64,000 nt of DNA from Salvator merianae (Eukaryota; Chordata; Lepidosauria; Squamata; Teiidae), in assembly GCA_003586115.2 (NCBI GenBank), contig QVOM02000112.1:47918743-47982742 (forward strand), written 5' to 3'. Made by a program: the position numbers and the translations under genes. Every line of letters begins with the position of its first letter. Within the stretch, counting starts at the first letter, position 1. Below the pieces are notes generated by a model that saw only the letters and a list, made by a program, of their open reading frames with translations, had not been told where the DNA came from and searched no databases. Positions 1 through 12,321 of the stretch are shown here, piece by piece.

Positions 1-865
1 CTATCTTTCTTGGCCTTCTTGCATGTTAACTACATCTCTGCCACAGGGAGATAGAAGCTTTCTTAAAATAAATTTCTCATTGGAGTGCACTAAAATATTT
101 TAACATTCATGCATCTTCAAAATCAAAAAGCTCCATCATTCACTTTAATGTTCACATATATCATTGATATAGATGGAAACCTCTGCAAATGCGCAATTGA
201 TTCTTTTTTTATCCAATTCATCCTAAGAATTTGTTTTTAAGCTGCTTTGTTTTTCCCTTCTTCATTTCCTCCTGAGCCTCCAAAACAGCATTTGTTTTGG
301 AAAACCTTCCCTGGAGAGTCCGTGAGGGGTGAAATGTGCATGCTGTTTAAAGACAAAGTACAATGCAACATGAACGGCGTCTCCTTTTGTAAAGGATACT
401 CACGTGCAGTAACACTTCTAGCAGGAGAGCAAATGGATGAAAAACACCTCTGTGAAGCAAGCGTGAGGTTCACAAATCTTCCCAGTGGACTTTTTTCCTT
501 TCCTTTTCCTGTGCAACAGTAATTTGGCATCAGTTGTTTTGTTTTTGCTGCATGTCCCTTTGAGAACTACTGAGACTGTCTGTAACTTCACTAGAGACTG
601 AAACTTAAGTGCCCGTGAGAGAGAGGGAGCTTGTAGCACCTGAGCGCTTTTTAAAAATGCAGTAGGGAAAACAGAACTTTGCTCCAATATAGCAGTGTGG
701 GAAAGGGCCCTGTAGAATCCTATGTCATTTTAAAGATCTGTGCTAGTCTTTAGAACCATCAATAAAATTTGATTGGCAAACTATCATGGCAACCTTTCTG
801 GCAACTGCATATAAACAGTAGGATATGTGATTCTTTGCAACAGCTATACAGGACATCATTTGCAA
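1..865. other. Intergenic, nothing recognised
   Basis: AT-rich sequence with short open frames on both strands that show no conserved motif. No repeat family identified. Confidence 0.5.
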
Positions 866-912
866 CCATATTTATTTATTTATTTATTTATATCCTGCCC
901 TATACCCAAAGG
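866..912 (-). mobile_element. L2-type LINE 3' tail fragment
   Basis: (TTTA)n followed by TATCCTGCCCTATACCCAAA and GGTCTCAG. This is the same arrangement as the 3' end of the L2-type element at 63,397, in the same orientation. Confidence 0.6.
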
Positions 913-953
913 TCTCAGTTATACTTAGGAAATTTGGGAAATGATGTTGCCAT

Positions 954-1161
954 CAGTGATGGTCCGTCGCTTTAAGGGCAGGTGTTTGGAACCCGCGGGA
1001 AGAGGGCGATTGCTGTTTGTGGGGCCTCCGTGCCTCCGTACGGGCCTCCGTGCTGTCGTGGCCTGCTGTGACCGTATGGAGGGCCAGAGGCCCCATGAAC
1101 AGCAATCACCCCCTTCCCGCGGGTTCCAAACACCCGCCCTTAAAGCAATGGGCTGCCACTG
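954..1161. mobile_element. 208-bp hAT-type palindromic MITE with 8-bp target duplication
   Basis: Termini are CAGTGATGGTCC (left) and CAGTGGCAGCCC (right, reverse complement), followed by arms that match for about 75 bp (GCTTTAAGGGCRGGTGTTTG and on through ACCCGCGGGAAG). It is flanked by a perfect 8-bp direct repeat GTTGCCAT (946-953 and 1162-1169). CAGTG ends plus an 8-bp duplication are the hAT signature. No coding capacity. Confidence 0.85.
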
Positions 1162-1725
1162 GTTGCCATTGTCCTGAATAAACAAAAAGCATGCAGGTGA
1201 ACTCTGTCTACAGGAGTCTGCCACTATTTATTACAGTCTGCCAGTTTTCCATTTGCAGATAGATCCCATGGGCATGGTAGCACTCTTGAATTGTAGCGGG
1301 TGACAAAAAAAGTGTGATGTTCTAACACTCACCTATGATGTTAGACTGAGATGTCTTAAATTCAAATTTCAACTTCTCTTTGGTTGCTTGATTAAACATT
1401 TATCTCCTTTTTCAGTTTCTTTAAGCATTATTGTGGGAGACACAATTTTAATCAAACAATAGACTGACAAAGAGTGAGATAATTTTGGTGCAAAAAAGTT
1501 TTGGTGATAGAAAACTAAAACCGTACCTGATTAATAACACAAATACAGTAACAAATTCTGATTAGTGATGGAAAGGCCGAAGGAGGGTAGAATGGATAAA
1601 TTCAGAGAGAAAGAAGAGCTTTTAAACTTTTTTTTTTTTTTAACGGAAGAGCTTTATTCATTTTTTTCAAAAAGCTGAAAAATGTTTAGTTATGTTCAAA
1701 TATATTTGTATAACAAAAAATATTC

Positions 1726-1852
1726 TCATAGAATCATAAAATCATAGAGTTGGAAGGGACCTCCAGGGTCATCGAATCCAGCCTCCTGCTCAATGCAGGA
1801 TTCACTAAACCATCCCAGACAGATATCCGTCCAGCCTCTCCTTGAAGATTTC
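1726..1852 (-). mobile_element. CR1 LINE 3' end
   Basis: Reads CATAGAATCATAAAATCATAG then AGTTGGAAGGGACCTCCAGG, the reverse complement of the classic CR1 3' end with its (ATTCTATG)n tail. Same sequence as the CR1 tails at 36,977 and 53,817. Confidence 0.85.
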
Positions 1853-2379
1853 TAATGATTATGCAATATAGAAATATTCTAATACAACTATCAACACAAT
1901 CAGACCACTAACATTTCTGTGCATTAATGATACAACTCTCAAATAAAAGATGCATTTCTGTTTCTATAGGTTATTCCCATTCTTCACAAGAGCAAGAAGA
2001 AAGATTGTTTAGGGGCTTCCTAGTAATTTTTGCTTTAAAAATTGTAGGTCTGCCTTTGCCCTGCAGAGGAGTAGGTCTCAAATGGCCAACAGTGGACCTG
2101 ACTCCAGAAGCATCATCATCATCTGTTCCTGTTGATGTTAGAAATAAGGGACGTGTCTCCTCTTCCAGGGGAAGGAGTTTAAGTGCTTGCTCCAACGGCT
2201 TAAGAAAATATAAGGAACAAGAGGCACTCTGTTGACAGTGGGAGGGATCTTGTTTTTCCCGGAGCAATAATCCTACAATCCACAAAAGGACAGCGCAGTG
2301 CAGTATAGCATAAAGAAGCTGAAGAAAATATACTTGCTTACTGACTTAAAATCTGTAAAGAACACTACAAGGCAAGGAG

Positions 2380-2935
2380 TGCCTATTACCAGCTTTGGCT
2401 GATGTACCAGCTATGTCCTACCTGGATACAGAGAGTCCGGTCGCTGTTATCCATACCTGGTAACTTCATGTTGGCATTACTGTAACACACTCTATGTGTA
2501 TCTGGAACAGAAGCTGCAACTGAAACAACATGCAGTAGCCAGGTTGTTGAGTGGGATGCCTGCTCACACACATATAACAGCAGTGCTTAAGCTGTTGCAC
2601 TGTCTGCCAGTCAGCTACTGAATTATTTGGTATATAAGGTCCCAGATAACTTGGGATCAGAGTACTTTTTTGATTGTCTTCCTCAATACAGACCAGTGAG
2701 ATTGCTGATATCCTCTGGGGAGATTCTGCTACAGTTGTTTCTAATCACTGAATATCATCTTGTGGTATCCTGCAGCAGGGCCTTCTCTGCGGTGGGACCC
2801 ATACTCTGGAATGTTAATATTAATGATTGCAGTTTCTTTCCATTATTTGTATTATTATTGTTGTTGTTGTTATTTATTATTATTAATCTGGACCTCTTGA
2901 AAATGGCAAGCTACCTATCAATCCTATTCTAAGTG
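2380..2935 (+). mobile_element. Degenerate L2-type LINE fragment (reverse transcriptase C-terminus)
   Basis: Interrupted translation still shows ARLLSGMPAHTHITAVLKLL and HCLPVSY. This corresponds to the LLTGTxxRxHIxPVLxxLHWLPV segment that is intact in the minus-strand copy at 63.5-64 kb. Several stops and frameshifts; inactive. Confidence 0.6.
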
Positions 2936-3537
2936 CGACTTTCGGGAAATGGATTTGAGGCCTCTTTCACTAAATTTTGGAACCATAATTGATATGCCAA
3001 ATTTAAGGGCCACTTAAATTGTTTTTCCTCACATACATAGCTATGCAAGCAAAGTTCAGTTCAACTGTGAGTACATATTTAGTAAGAGAAGTGTTTCTCT
3101 TACATGCATACATGTTTTGTTTTGATGTTTGCAAATATGGGTAGTTAAAGTAGCAAAATAGATATTATTGTATTTGTCACATATTGAATAGTATGCTTGC
3201 CTATCTAATAACAGTCTATGTAAGAAAATGCAAAAGCAAAGAGCCAAGTGTATGTTGAGGGACTTCATCTTCTGGAAGAGGCCCTGTGGTCTTTAGTACC
3301 ATATCTGTGTTGCAGGATGAAGCCCTTTGCTTATTCATATTTCACTGGATTTATCAAGAAGGCTTTGCCTGGCTGAGAGTTTTGTTACAAACTCTTGAGA
3401 CTAGAGTACCGGAGATGGAGGAAGGGGTGGGAAATTAAGGAGTTCTTACTAATGAAATAATTATAAATTATATACATTAAATTTTACAATTCACAGAAAT
3501 GGGTATATAATTAACAAATAAAATTATGTAAATCCAT

Positions 3538-3645
3538 CAGCCCCTGGAGATTTACCGCTTTGGAGAGAAGAAATTCTCCTCTTAACTTCTTCCTCTGTAA
3601 TAGGAGAGATAATATAATGGGTTTGATTGGTGGTAGGTAAAACAA
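3538..3645 (-). mobile_element. L1-like LINE ORF2 fragment
   Basis: The minus strand translates to PITEEEVKRRISSLQSGKSP then GADG, the L1-type reverse-transcriptase N-terminal motif (E-I/V..I..L..GKSPGxDG). The piece is short; its extent beyond about 100 bp is unclear. Confidence 0.5.
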
Positions 3646-5589
3646 ACAAAATTATGGAGATAAAAGATGATTGTTTATGCCAGTAAGATATAGGGTACTT
3701 TCAGACAGTGTGAGGAAAAGGTTGCTATTTTAAAAAGCCCAGTGTTTCCCTGCAGTCTAGTAAAAAGAGACTGCCAGATTAGTGTGACCTGTGCCAGCAC
3801 AGTCTGGATCATTCATCTGGGAACCTGCCATTCCACTCCTTTTCTTTTGCTATTTTAGTGTCAACATTAAGTTCTCAGATTAATGATTTTGTGCTCTGCC
3901 GGTATAGATCACACCATTCACCAGCACATTCTTATATGTCTTTCTATAAACTGGATATGTATAGCAAGAGTGTAGGATTCTGGATTGGAACGGGCAAGTG
4001 ACCAATGAAAGCATGGGACTTGCAGGCAGACTAGAATCTGATAACCCAGTGTTAAAGGCCGAGCTCTGGGAAGATATTTTGGGGAAATTAGCTTCTGCCC
4101 AGATATTAGACCTTTGTAGGGATCGATATTTTGGTTCTGGTTTTAATAACGCTAAATTGACATAGGAAATGCAAATAAAGGGGAGGTAGTCCTTGAAAAG
4201 AATGGTGCATCTTTTATTATAACCCAGCAAAAAGATTGAAATCCAAAGAAATAGCCATAAACAAAGTAATTTGTTAGAATCAGCCAGTTTCATAGGTAGG
4301 ATAGGTAGTTTGGCATTTGGAAAGCAAAAAGAAAAAGGCTTGGCTCCAAACTAAGTAAGGAGATCTATTTACTGTGTGTAAAAGAGGTAGAAGGCGGGGG
4401 GGGGGGGAAGAGAGAGTGAGTCTGGAAGAAGACTAAAGAATGTCCTCAGCACTAAGGGATAACTCTCACCATCTGTAGTCTTCTCCAGATGAAACTTCAT
4501 TATGGCAAAAAGGACAATTTGGGGGAAAAGATGCATGGGTCTCTTGCAGGCAAAAATGCATGAAAAATCAGAGAATGGGATGTAGACACGGCTCCACAAC
4601 CCTTACTCCTTTAGAAGCAAAAACAGCTCTTAGCGAAGGTAAAAAAAAATGGCGCTGAGATGCTTTCTTCTTTTCCTGCTCCATAATGTCTTCTTCTCCG
4701 TCCTCAGCTCCTGCTAACTCCTCTCTTCTCCTAACTTAACTTAACTTTTCCCTTCCTAATAGTAAAAACCTGAACTTTTTATATTCTTTTTCCCAAACAG
4801 AAAAAGGAGGAAACTTATTTTAGCAGAGCAAACATGTGCTTTTCAACGTAGACAGATAGACAGATAACTACTCTGGTTGATTAGCTTAAATGTTGCTATT
4901 TGCATTCTTAAAGAGGAGTTCTCAAGGTGTAAGTTTGAACAATGGAGTAGTTTTGATCGCCAAATAGTTGCCCAACCTTTTGTTAACTATTAATGCTTAA
5001 TTTCCTGAGCTTCTCTGAGCCGCCAGGTTAACGTATTCAAGAGATAAGCAGAGAAAATCAGTTTCTACAGAGTCCAGGGATTCTGGTCAGATTCTCTGTA
5101 TTTGAAATCCTTATAGTTATATTTCATAGGATCCATATCCATTTGTATATAATAATGTCTCATGGCTACACCAGTCATCCACACACTACCTTGGTCCACT
5201 GACTCCACTTTCGGACCTTGCCTGCTTTTGTTTCGTTGTTTATGCCACAAGACAATTTAATACGATTAACCTGAAGCAGGAAGATACCACTTGAAATGAT
5301 ACTGTTCCCTGTCTTGGGCAAGAGAGCTGCCAGGTTATGCTAAGGTGGATTCCCCAAACTGAATAGCTGATTTAATCATAGCATCTTATGTATCTGTTCT
5401 GGAAAACCTCAATGTTTGTCAATCTTTTGTTTACCTCTGTTTCCACCCAAATATCTAGCCCTACACTTTGAGGATATGTTTTGGGGTGTAAGAGTAGATG
5501 TCCTCTTTCATTCACAGTCTTTGTTTCTATCAAGGTCCACTATGTATGTACTTTAGTGTCACTATTCCGTGTTCCTGCCCATGTCAGAT

Positions 5590-5725
5590 TTATCAAGATC
5601 TGATGAATTATGCTTAGTCTACGAAAGCTCATGCTACCAACTTTTTCTTTGTTAGCCTCTAAGGTGCTACTAGACCCCCTTGCTATACTGATCTAGACTA
5701 ACACAACTACATCTTTGAATTCTAC
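5590..5725 (+). repeat. Dispersed amniote repeat (CGAAAGCTCATGCTACCAA type)
   Basis: Contains CTACGAAAGCTCATGCTACC, TTTGTTAGCCTCTAAGGTGC and AGACTAACACAACTAC, a very common dispersed sequence in reptile and bird DNA. I do not assign a family name from memory. Confidence 0.55.
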
Positions 5726-7277
5726 CAAGAGCTGAACTGTGTATATGTTTGGTGTATGAATGGATTTCTGCTTCTAAGAATATTGCTGAAATCACTTCTG
5801 GTTTGAAGGAAAAGATCTGAACTGTCTCTTCCACTTCGAGTCTTTGAGCTGTTTCAGTATCACTAAGGTCTGGGGCAGCCTGACTCTGAACTGTCTAATA
5901 CTTGCAGGTACAATTAGCTGGCCTCTGAGTGTCCAATCTACTGTTCATGATGCCTTACTCAGGCACTGTCCAAAGAAGCAGTTACAGTTTATGATTCTTG
6001 AAGTTTCTGGACCCTCTGCCTTTGCTGTACCTGTCCCTAACCAGTGGAGTGCCAGTAACTCAATTCAAATTAAGTGTCTTTTCACTGACTGCATCTGAGA
6101 TTGGTCTTAGGCTGATCCCCCCTGTGAATGTTGTGTGCTTGTGTTTTCGAACTCTGTTTCACTTTCCTCCCTGTGAAGATCATCTTTGATCAAAAGAAGA
6201 CCCCAAGAAAGGTATAAATCTTCCTGTTTCCCTCCCTGCACCTTGTTTTCTTCACCATTCTTTCCCTCCACTTCCCTCAGATTTCACTCTCTTCCTTTTC
6301 TCTTGCTTTTACCGCTCAAATTATTAAAGATCCTACTCCTTTTCTCATGATAAAGGGGAGTTGTAGCTTGGTTGGATCACCTTAATTTATTTTGGGGCTC
6401 TAGGTAATATTTTTGTGTGGAAAAAATGATAAGGGGCTCAAACCAGCAAATCACAAGGAAGAGTTGATTATATCCAGGGGCTCTGGCCCACGCCACCTTC
6501 TCTCCCCAGTTGCTTGAGTGGGTTCTGCTGACCCTTACCTTCACTGAGAAATCTGCTCTTCTGCCTCTTAGCAACAAGTTCTGATTGATGGGAAATTCCC
6601 CGCTACAAGCCCAGCTGCCTTCTGTTCTGCTTCTCTTCCTTCTCTTTGCCTTAAAAGCTTGGAGTATTTACTTCGTGTTCTTTCTGCCACAGTTACAGTA
6701 AAAAATTCTCTGTGTGATACAAGTTACTATTTATTTACTTTGGGAACCTCATTAGTCAAGTTGCTGCTTCTATTTGACTTGTGTGTGCAATTTTAATATC
6801 ATTTCTACTTGCTGTGTAATGACATTATTTTCTGTGTGCATTTTATCTTCAATAAAGCAAACTTTGTATCAAAGTCAACCAAATTATTTTCCCTTCCCTG
6901 GAACCAGCTCCAAGCTGATCAACAGTCAAATAAAACCTCTAGTCTTTTAAAGATCCTGGTCATGTGCATGCTAAACTCATGTACAGAGTTGTTCCCATAA
7001 CAACATCAAGAAAATGATGGGAAAATACCGAAGTATTTAAGAAAGTGCAGGAATTCCCGCCCTTAAATCCAGCCTCTCAGTTGGATACTCCAGCAACAGT
7101 TTGATATGGCATCAGTCCTGTCTGTTGGCCCAGACAGGATGTTAACAGGTTGTCAACATTTTAATCGTATCTAGAGGCCCCTATAAAGTTTCAGTCTACA
7201 GAACATATGGTTTGGAATCTATTATAAAATGTAAAAAAAAATGTGGCATACCATATGACACCATAAAGCTTTATAAG

Positions 7278-7330
7278 ACTCATCAAAATAAGCAGAAGAA
7301 AGTTCATGACCCATGCTTATTTTGATGAGT
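7278..7330. repeat. Perfect 17-bp inverted repeat (hairpin, 19-nt loop)
   Basis: Arms 7,278-7,294 (ACTCATCAAAATAAGCA) and 7,314-7,330 are exact reverse complements. No larger TIR element or target duplication is visible around it. Confidence 0.7.
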
Positions 7331-8604
7331 GTCGATCCAGGCACCTCTAAATCTGAGAGTGTTGCTATATGGATTTGGAATAGTGGTGGGTCACAAAGTT
7401 TTAATCAGGCAGTGCTTGAAAGAGGGCACGTTATTATTCTGAAAGTCAGTAGTCTTTAATTTAGTCTCAAATCTAAGGCTGAGTTGTTCAAAAGATGGTA
7501 AAAAAATTAAAGAAAATTTAAATGATTACATTCTTCAGTTGAATGTATAGAGACTGAAGCAGAGTTAAAAGACACAGTTCCACTTTTCCCACTATATATT
7601 CAATACAAACATGAACTAAACAAGTGAAGAAGGCCAGTAAGTTGGGTTCCAGAAAGCAATCTTATGAAACATCTGTTAGAAAGAGTGGTAAGGGAATGAC
7701 AAACTAAAGCCATTTCCACATTGACAACCGTCAACTTTTGTATATCTTGCCTTTTCCCCTAAGCTGTCACATGGGGTTGGACAAGGAGTTGTCCATGATC
7801 AATGAGACGGCAATATCTATAAAAGACAATGTCTTGTGGATCTTTTTCTTTCTTTCTTTAAATCAAATCTTGTAGAATGGCTTGAAAGTATATGGGCAGC
7901 GGAAGTCTCAAAATACAGAGTCAATTCAAAGCTCTGGTTGGCCTGCAGACAGGTCTTCATGCTTGCCTGGGTTTTCTGGCAGTGGAGAACGACAAATCCC
8001 CCCAGAAAGCCAAGCAGGTAGACGGGCACATCACCACTTCCTTGAGGGCCTTGCATGTGAACAGGTGCATTTCAGGCCTTCCAGGAAATGGGGTCATAAC
8101 ATATTTGCACACTTGGCATTCTGGAAAGACTTGCAGTTCACTGCCAGAAGGCACAGGTAAGGCACCTGAAGCTCTGTTATGGAAACAGGACAAAACTATA
8201 TCAAGAATCTAAAATGATCACACATGCATAATGTAAGCAAGTTAAGGTCTCATCACCATCTGCACGCAATCAGCGAGAATGCCCACAATAATCTGATCCC
8301 ACTCCTCCCAACACATCTGCATTAAAGTCATAGTACAATCATCATTCAACATTTTACAATTATTTTTCTCAATTACAATCTCTATTCAAAGAATTTGTTT
8401 CTTGTTTTCAAGGTTGTGAGGTCACTAGTGACATAATTACTTCAGTCCAAATGGTTCTTTATACGCATCTGCTTAGTAAATGTGTGTTCCCTGCCACTGG
8501 CCATGGTCTAGATGCATGTATTATGTGGGGAAATTAGCTAGTTAACCACGGGTTAATGAGATCTTTAGCACTTATGGCTTTAATAACGATAAATTGGCAA
8601 ATGC

Positions 8605-9190
8605 TCCATTAAAACAATACAAGCAGCAGGCAAGAGACTCCAAAAAGCAGCTTCTTCAGTACAGAAAGGATTTTATTAAGAGAGCAGCACCAAATGAGGA
8701 AAATGGTGATTTCTAAAAGACAAAACATATAAGCAAAAGGGAGTCCCAATGAATGGCATAAGCACAAAGCAAAACAAATTAGATACAGTAGCTTGACACA
8801 GGAGAAATATGAGTTGAACTTTGGAAGTTGGGATGGCACAGGGAAGAGGAAGGAAAGAAGAACCTGACCTAAAAAATACCCTGCACTAATATACCTGGCT
8901 AGGAGGAGTTTCTCACCTGCATTGAAATGGACTTGGAAGTGATGTTCAGGCAAAACTTCTTTGCTGGATCGGAGGGGAGGGAGAGAGAGAGACAGAAAGA
9001 TGGTCCTGGTATCTATTTTATATATTCTAAATCTGGGAGCAGAGACCTTGTCCCTACAGTCCAGCCAAGAAGGGGGCTAGGGGTTACATACAGGTTTGAT
9101 GACTTGACTCCACTGCAGAAAGTAAATCCAATCAGACTAGGAACAATAGTTTCAATCTGAACACATTAACCCTATCCAGCATTCCAGATA
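8605..9190 (-). mobile_element. Possible solo LTR
   Basis: On the minus strand this stretch has a TATA-like ATATATAAAATAG, then about 330 nt later CTTAATAAAATCC followed by a GC/T-rich U5-like piece. That order fits an LTR. No paired copy, primer-binding site or target duplication was found, so this is tentative. Confidence 0.25.
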
Positions 9191-11261
9191 AAGGTCTCTC
9201 CAATATTTATTGTTGCCAAATAGCTCTTATTCTTGAGTGCCAGAATTCATTCACAGTTCTGGCCATCCTTTGCAAATGTATATTTCCTCAACTTCTGCTT
9301 TGCAGGTAAACAACTTGTTTTGCAATCTTGCCAGAATGGAGACTTGTATTTTAAGAGAATATTTTTGGATCTTTGATATGGCCTGATACAGATATCCTCA
9401 GGTTTTCTGATCATAATTCTGTACTTCCAGCTCAAATGCCAATAATATGCCAACTGCACAGTATTCGTATAATGTCCAAAGGTTTGTGCCTCAGCAGGGC
9501 TGTGCCTTAGTTGGCACTTCATTTTCAAAGTAGAGGATTCAGGGAAGCACATAGCTACATTCCCCAAGTGTAACGGACTGGCAAGGCAATGAGTTTCCTC
9601 AAGCAAATGCATATTTGAGGGAAGACATATCCTAAGGTCTTGACCACAGTGCTTAAGAAGTTCAGGTACATTTCTCATGGCTCATCCAGAAGCACATAGT
9701 TCTGATTTTGTAAAAGCAAAGTTATTATTGCAACTCATTTGAATAGTTTCTGAGGACCTAATCCATATGGTGAGGGCTACCAGTGGTGCACTCTAAGGGA
9801 TGTTCACATTAAAGACAGCCCGGCCTAAAGTTTTCAGCTTCCAAAGTTGATGGCAGGCTATGTTTTGGCTGGACAATTTCAGTGCTGCTTTTGGATGCTT
9901 GGCAAAATGCCAGGTGTGGTATACCAGTCCAAGGCCCGTGTATTGTCCACTTATGCACTGTGGACCAGTACACCAGCTACAATGCTTTGTAGGCCAGTTA
10001 CAAGCAGTCCATGCTTAGAGTGGGCTATGGCACCATTTTTGCACTGTAGGCTGTTCCCAAGCTCTATCCTGAGCAGATGAAATGATCTAGATACTCCCCT
10101 GCATCAGTCTACTGACCCAGTGCAGACACAGCCTGTGAGTAATTGTAAAATAGTGATTTGCAACCTTTGTAACTTCTTTTTTTATCTGTAACTGCTGGAT
10201 TAAGGATAGATAAAAACAAGCTTGGGCATTTGTCCATTGGTCTACCTAGACTTCACAGTTCTGAGAGGGGCACATCCAAAGCTGTAATGAACACTTCAGT
10301 TCTCAATTTATTCTAAAGAAAATGAAATGTATATTCTGTATCATCATGGAGTTGCTTCCTACTTTGGATACTCCTACATAATTTCCTGCATTCAGTGTTG
10401 AATTCAAGAATGATCTTAGCTCCCTGTAAAGAGTTGGCCAGGAGTTACTCAATAGTTGGATTTTTTTCAGACTGTCCATACATTATACTTACTAGATGCC
10501 TGCATCTGAGGGAACAACTGGAAATGTTGCAGCCACTACTGGCAGTGCTCTTTTTTTTCCACAGTGAGTTTAGCTCCTTGGGCAAGTTTGCTTTGGATAT
10601 CAATAGACTGAAATGTCATGTATTGCATTGTTGCAAGAAGTATGTACTCCAAGGACAGCAGCCACTCAATGAATCTTAAAATGTCTGCCTGAATTTAGAC
10701 AGACTAGAGCATCATCTATTTGTTAAAACTGAGAGTTGTGCAGCATGTGGAAGATTTTCCCATTTTATAAAATTACATGTAAATACATTTTGCTGCTGCA
10801 GTGTAGTAAGTTGCTCAGAAGAAGCCCCTTGCAAAATGTATTACCTGGAATCAGGACAGAAAATATTCCCACAAATAGTATAGGGAAGACAAACAACTCA
10901 CAGTCATGTTGCAGAGCAGAAAGTGATACCGGAAGGACAAATTCTACTCTGCCAGAAACAGGGAACATTAATCAAGACTTTAAATTTTCTGCAAGTATGC
11001 TCTTTTTAAGAGTATTAGCATTGGTTCAGTTTCCAAAAACAGCATTTTCCAGATCTATTATAAAAAGTGTTAAACATAACTAGTGTGCTTTATCTTTGCC
11101 AACCAGTTTCCTCTAGTTATGATGGATATCCCCATTGTGGAATTTGGAATTATTTAGGGATTTTTGTTTGCTTGTTCATGTTACAAAAGCACAGTGTGGG
11201 AAGCAGAAAGTTCTGTTCCTTGCTGCTCTCCATAAGCTAGCTCCTATCCACACTCTAACCA

Positions 11262-12058
11262 CTAGGCAGAATCTTGCAGAAAACATGCAGAGAATGAATG
11301 TTTAGATAAAACATGAAGAAATTTGAGGGCTAGGTACAGGTCCCCAGAAATAATTATAATCCTTCCATCTCTCCATTTTAGCGTCTGTTGCCCTCTTTTC
11401 CTTTTGCCTTCAAACATTCCCAGTATCAGGGCTTTCTCCAGTGGGTGTTGCTTTTGCGAGAAGTTGCCAAAAAACTTCAGCTTTAGTTTCCTTCCAGTGA
11501 GCAGTCTGGATGTACTTTCTTGCAGACTGGCTGGTTTGGTCATTTTGCAGCCCATTAAGTTCTTAATAGTTTTCTCCAACATCACAGTTCAACAGCATCT
11601 ATTTTTGTTGTTCATTCTCATGGTCCAACTCTCACTGTCATAGCTCACAGCTGGGCAGACTATTGTTCTAACTATATGAGCATTTGTTGATAATGTGATA
11701 TCTCTACACTTTCAATATCTTGTCCAGATTTGCCAGAGCTTTTCCCCCAAGAAGTAAGCTTCTCTTGATTTCATGCTAGCAGTCACAATCTGTAGAGATT
11801 TTTGAGCCCAGGAAAATAGAATCTGTCCCTCCCTAAAATTTCCTTACTTTTTATTTGCAGTGTTGCCATAGCCTTAGTTTTTTTGGTGTTCAACTGCAAG
11901 CCAGCTTTTGCACTTTCTTTTACCTTCATCAGCAGACATCTTAAGTCTTCCTCACTTTCTATCATCAGAGAGGTATTATGCCTCTGGCAATTGTAATTCT
12001 TGCATCCGATTCTTCTAGTCTGGCTTTCTGTATATAAACTGAGTAAGTAAAACAACAA
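11262..12058 (-). mobile_element. BovB/RTE-type LINE fragment (reverse transcriptase)
   Basis: Minus-strand translation, with frame breaks, gives MIESEEDLRCLLMKVKESAK, AGLQLNTKKTKAMA, SLLLGGKALANLDKIL and later LLAKATPTGESPDTGN. These correspond to the BovB (RTE clade) pattern of ESEEELKSLLMKVKEES..LKLNIKKTKIMA and LLLGRK..NLD. It is 5'-truncated and has several stops, so it is dead. BovB is abundant in squamates and known for horizontal transfer to ruminants. Confidence 0.75.
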
Positions 12059-12321
12059 TATGTAGCTTCAGTGCACTTTCCTAGTTTTTCCATACTGTTT
12101 TTTTACTGTTGTTGCTTGATCACTTTAAAGACTGCAGACCAATAAAGTGACTCAGTATCTCCAATTTAAGGGCTAACCACTGTTTGTTGTGGTCTACTCA
12201 ATGAAAGGTTTTAGCATAGTCAATAAAGCAGAGATAAATGTTTGTCTGGAAATCATTGACAATCTGATCTCTGTTTACTCTATTGGTTTATCCTATTCCA
12301 ATATTTCCAGTAGTGTAAGAA

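Larger units (their letters stand above)
5726..11261. other. Intergenic, mostly unidentified
   Basis: Apart from the hairpin at 7,278 and the possible LTR at 8,605-9,190, I see no recognisable element or gene. Open frames here are short and overlap on both strands. Confidence 0.45.

Noticed and set aside
8609..8953. 114-codon hydrophobic minus-strand frame
   Set aside because: Leu/Phe/Cys-rich by AT composition; it fits better as part of a possible LTR than as a membrane protein.
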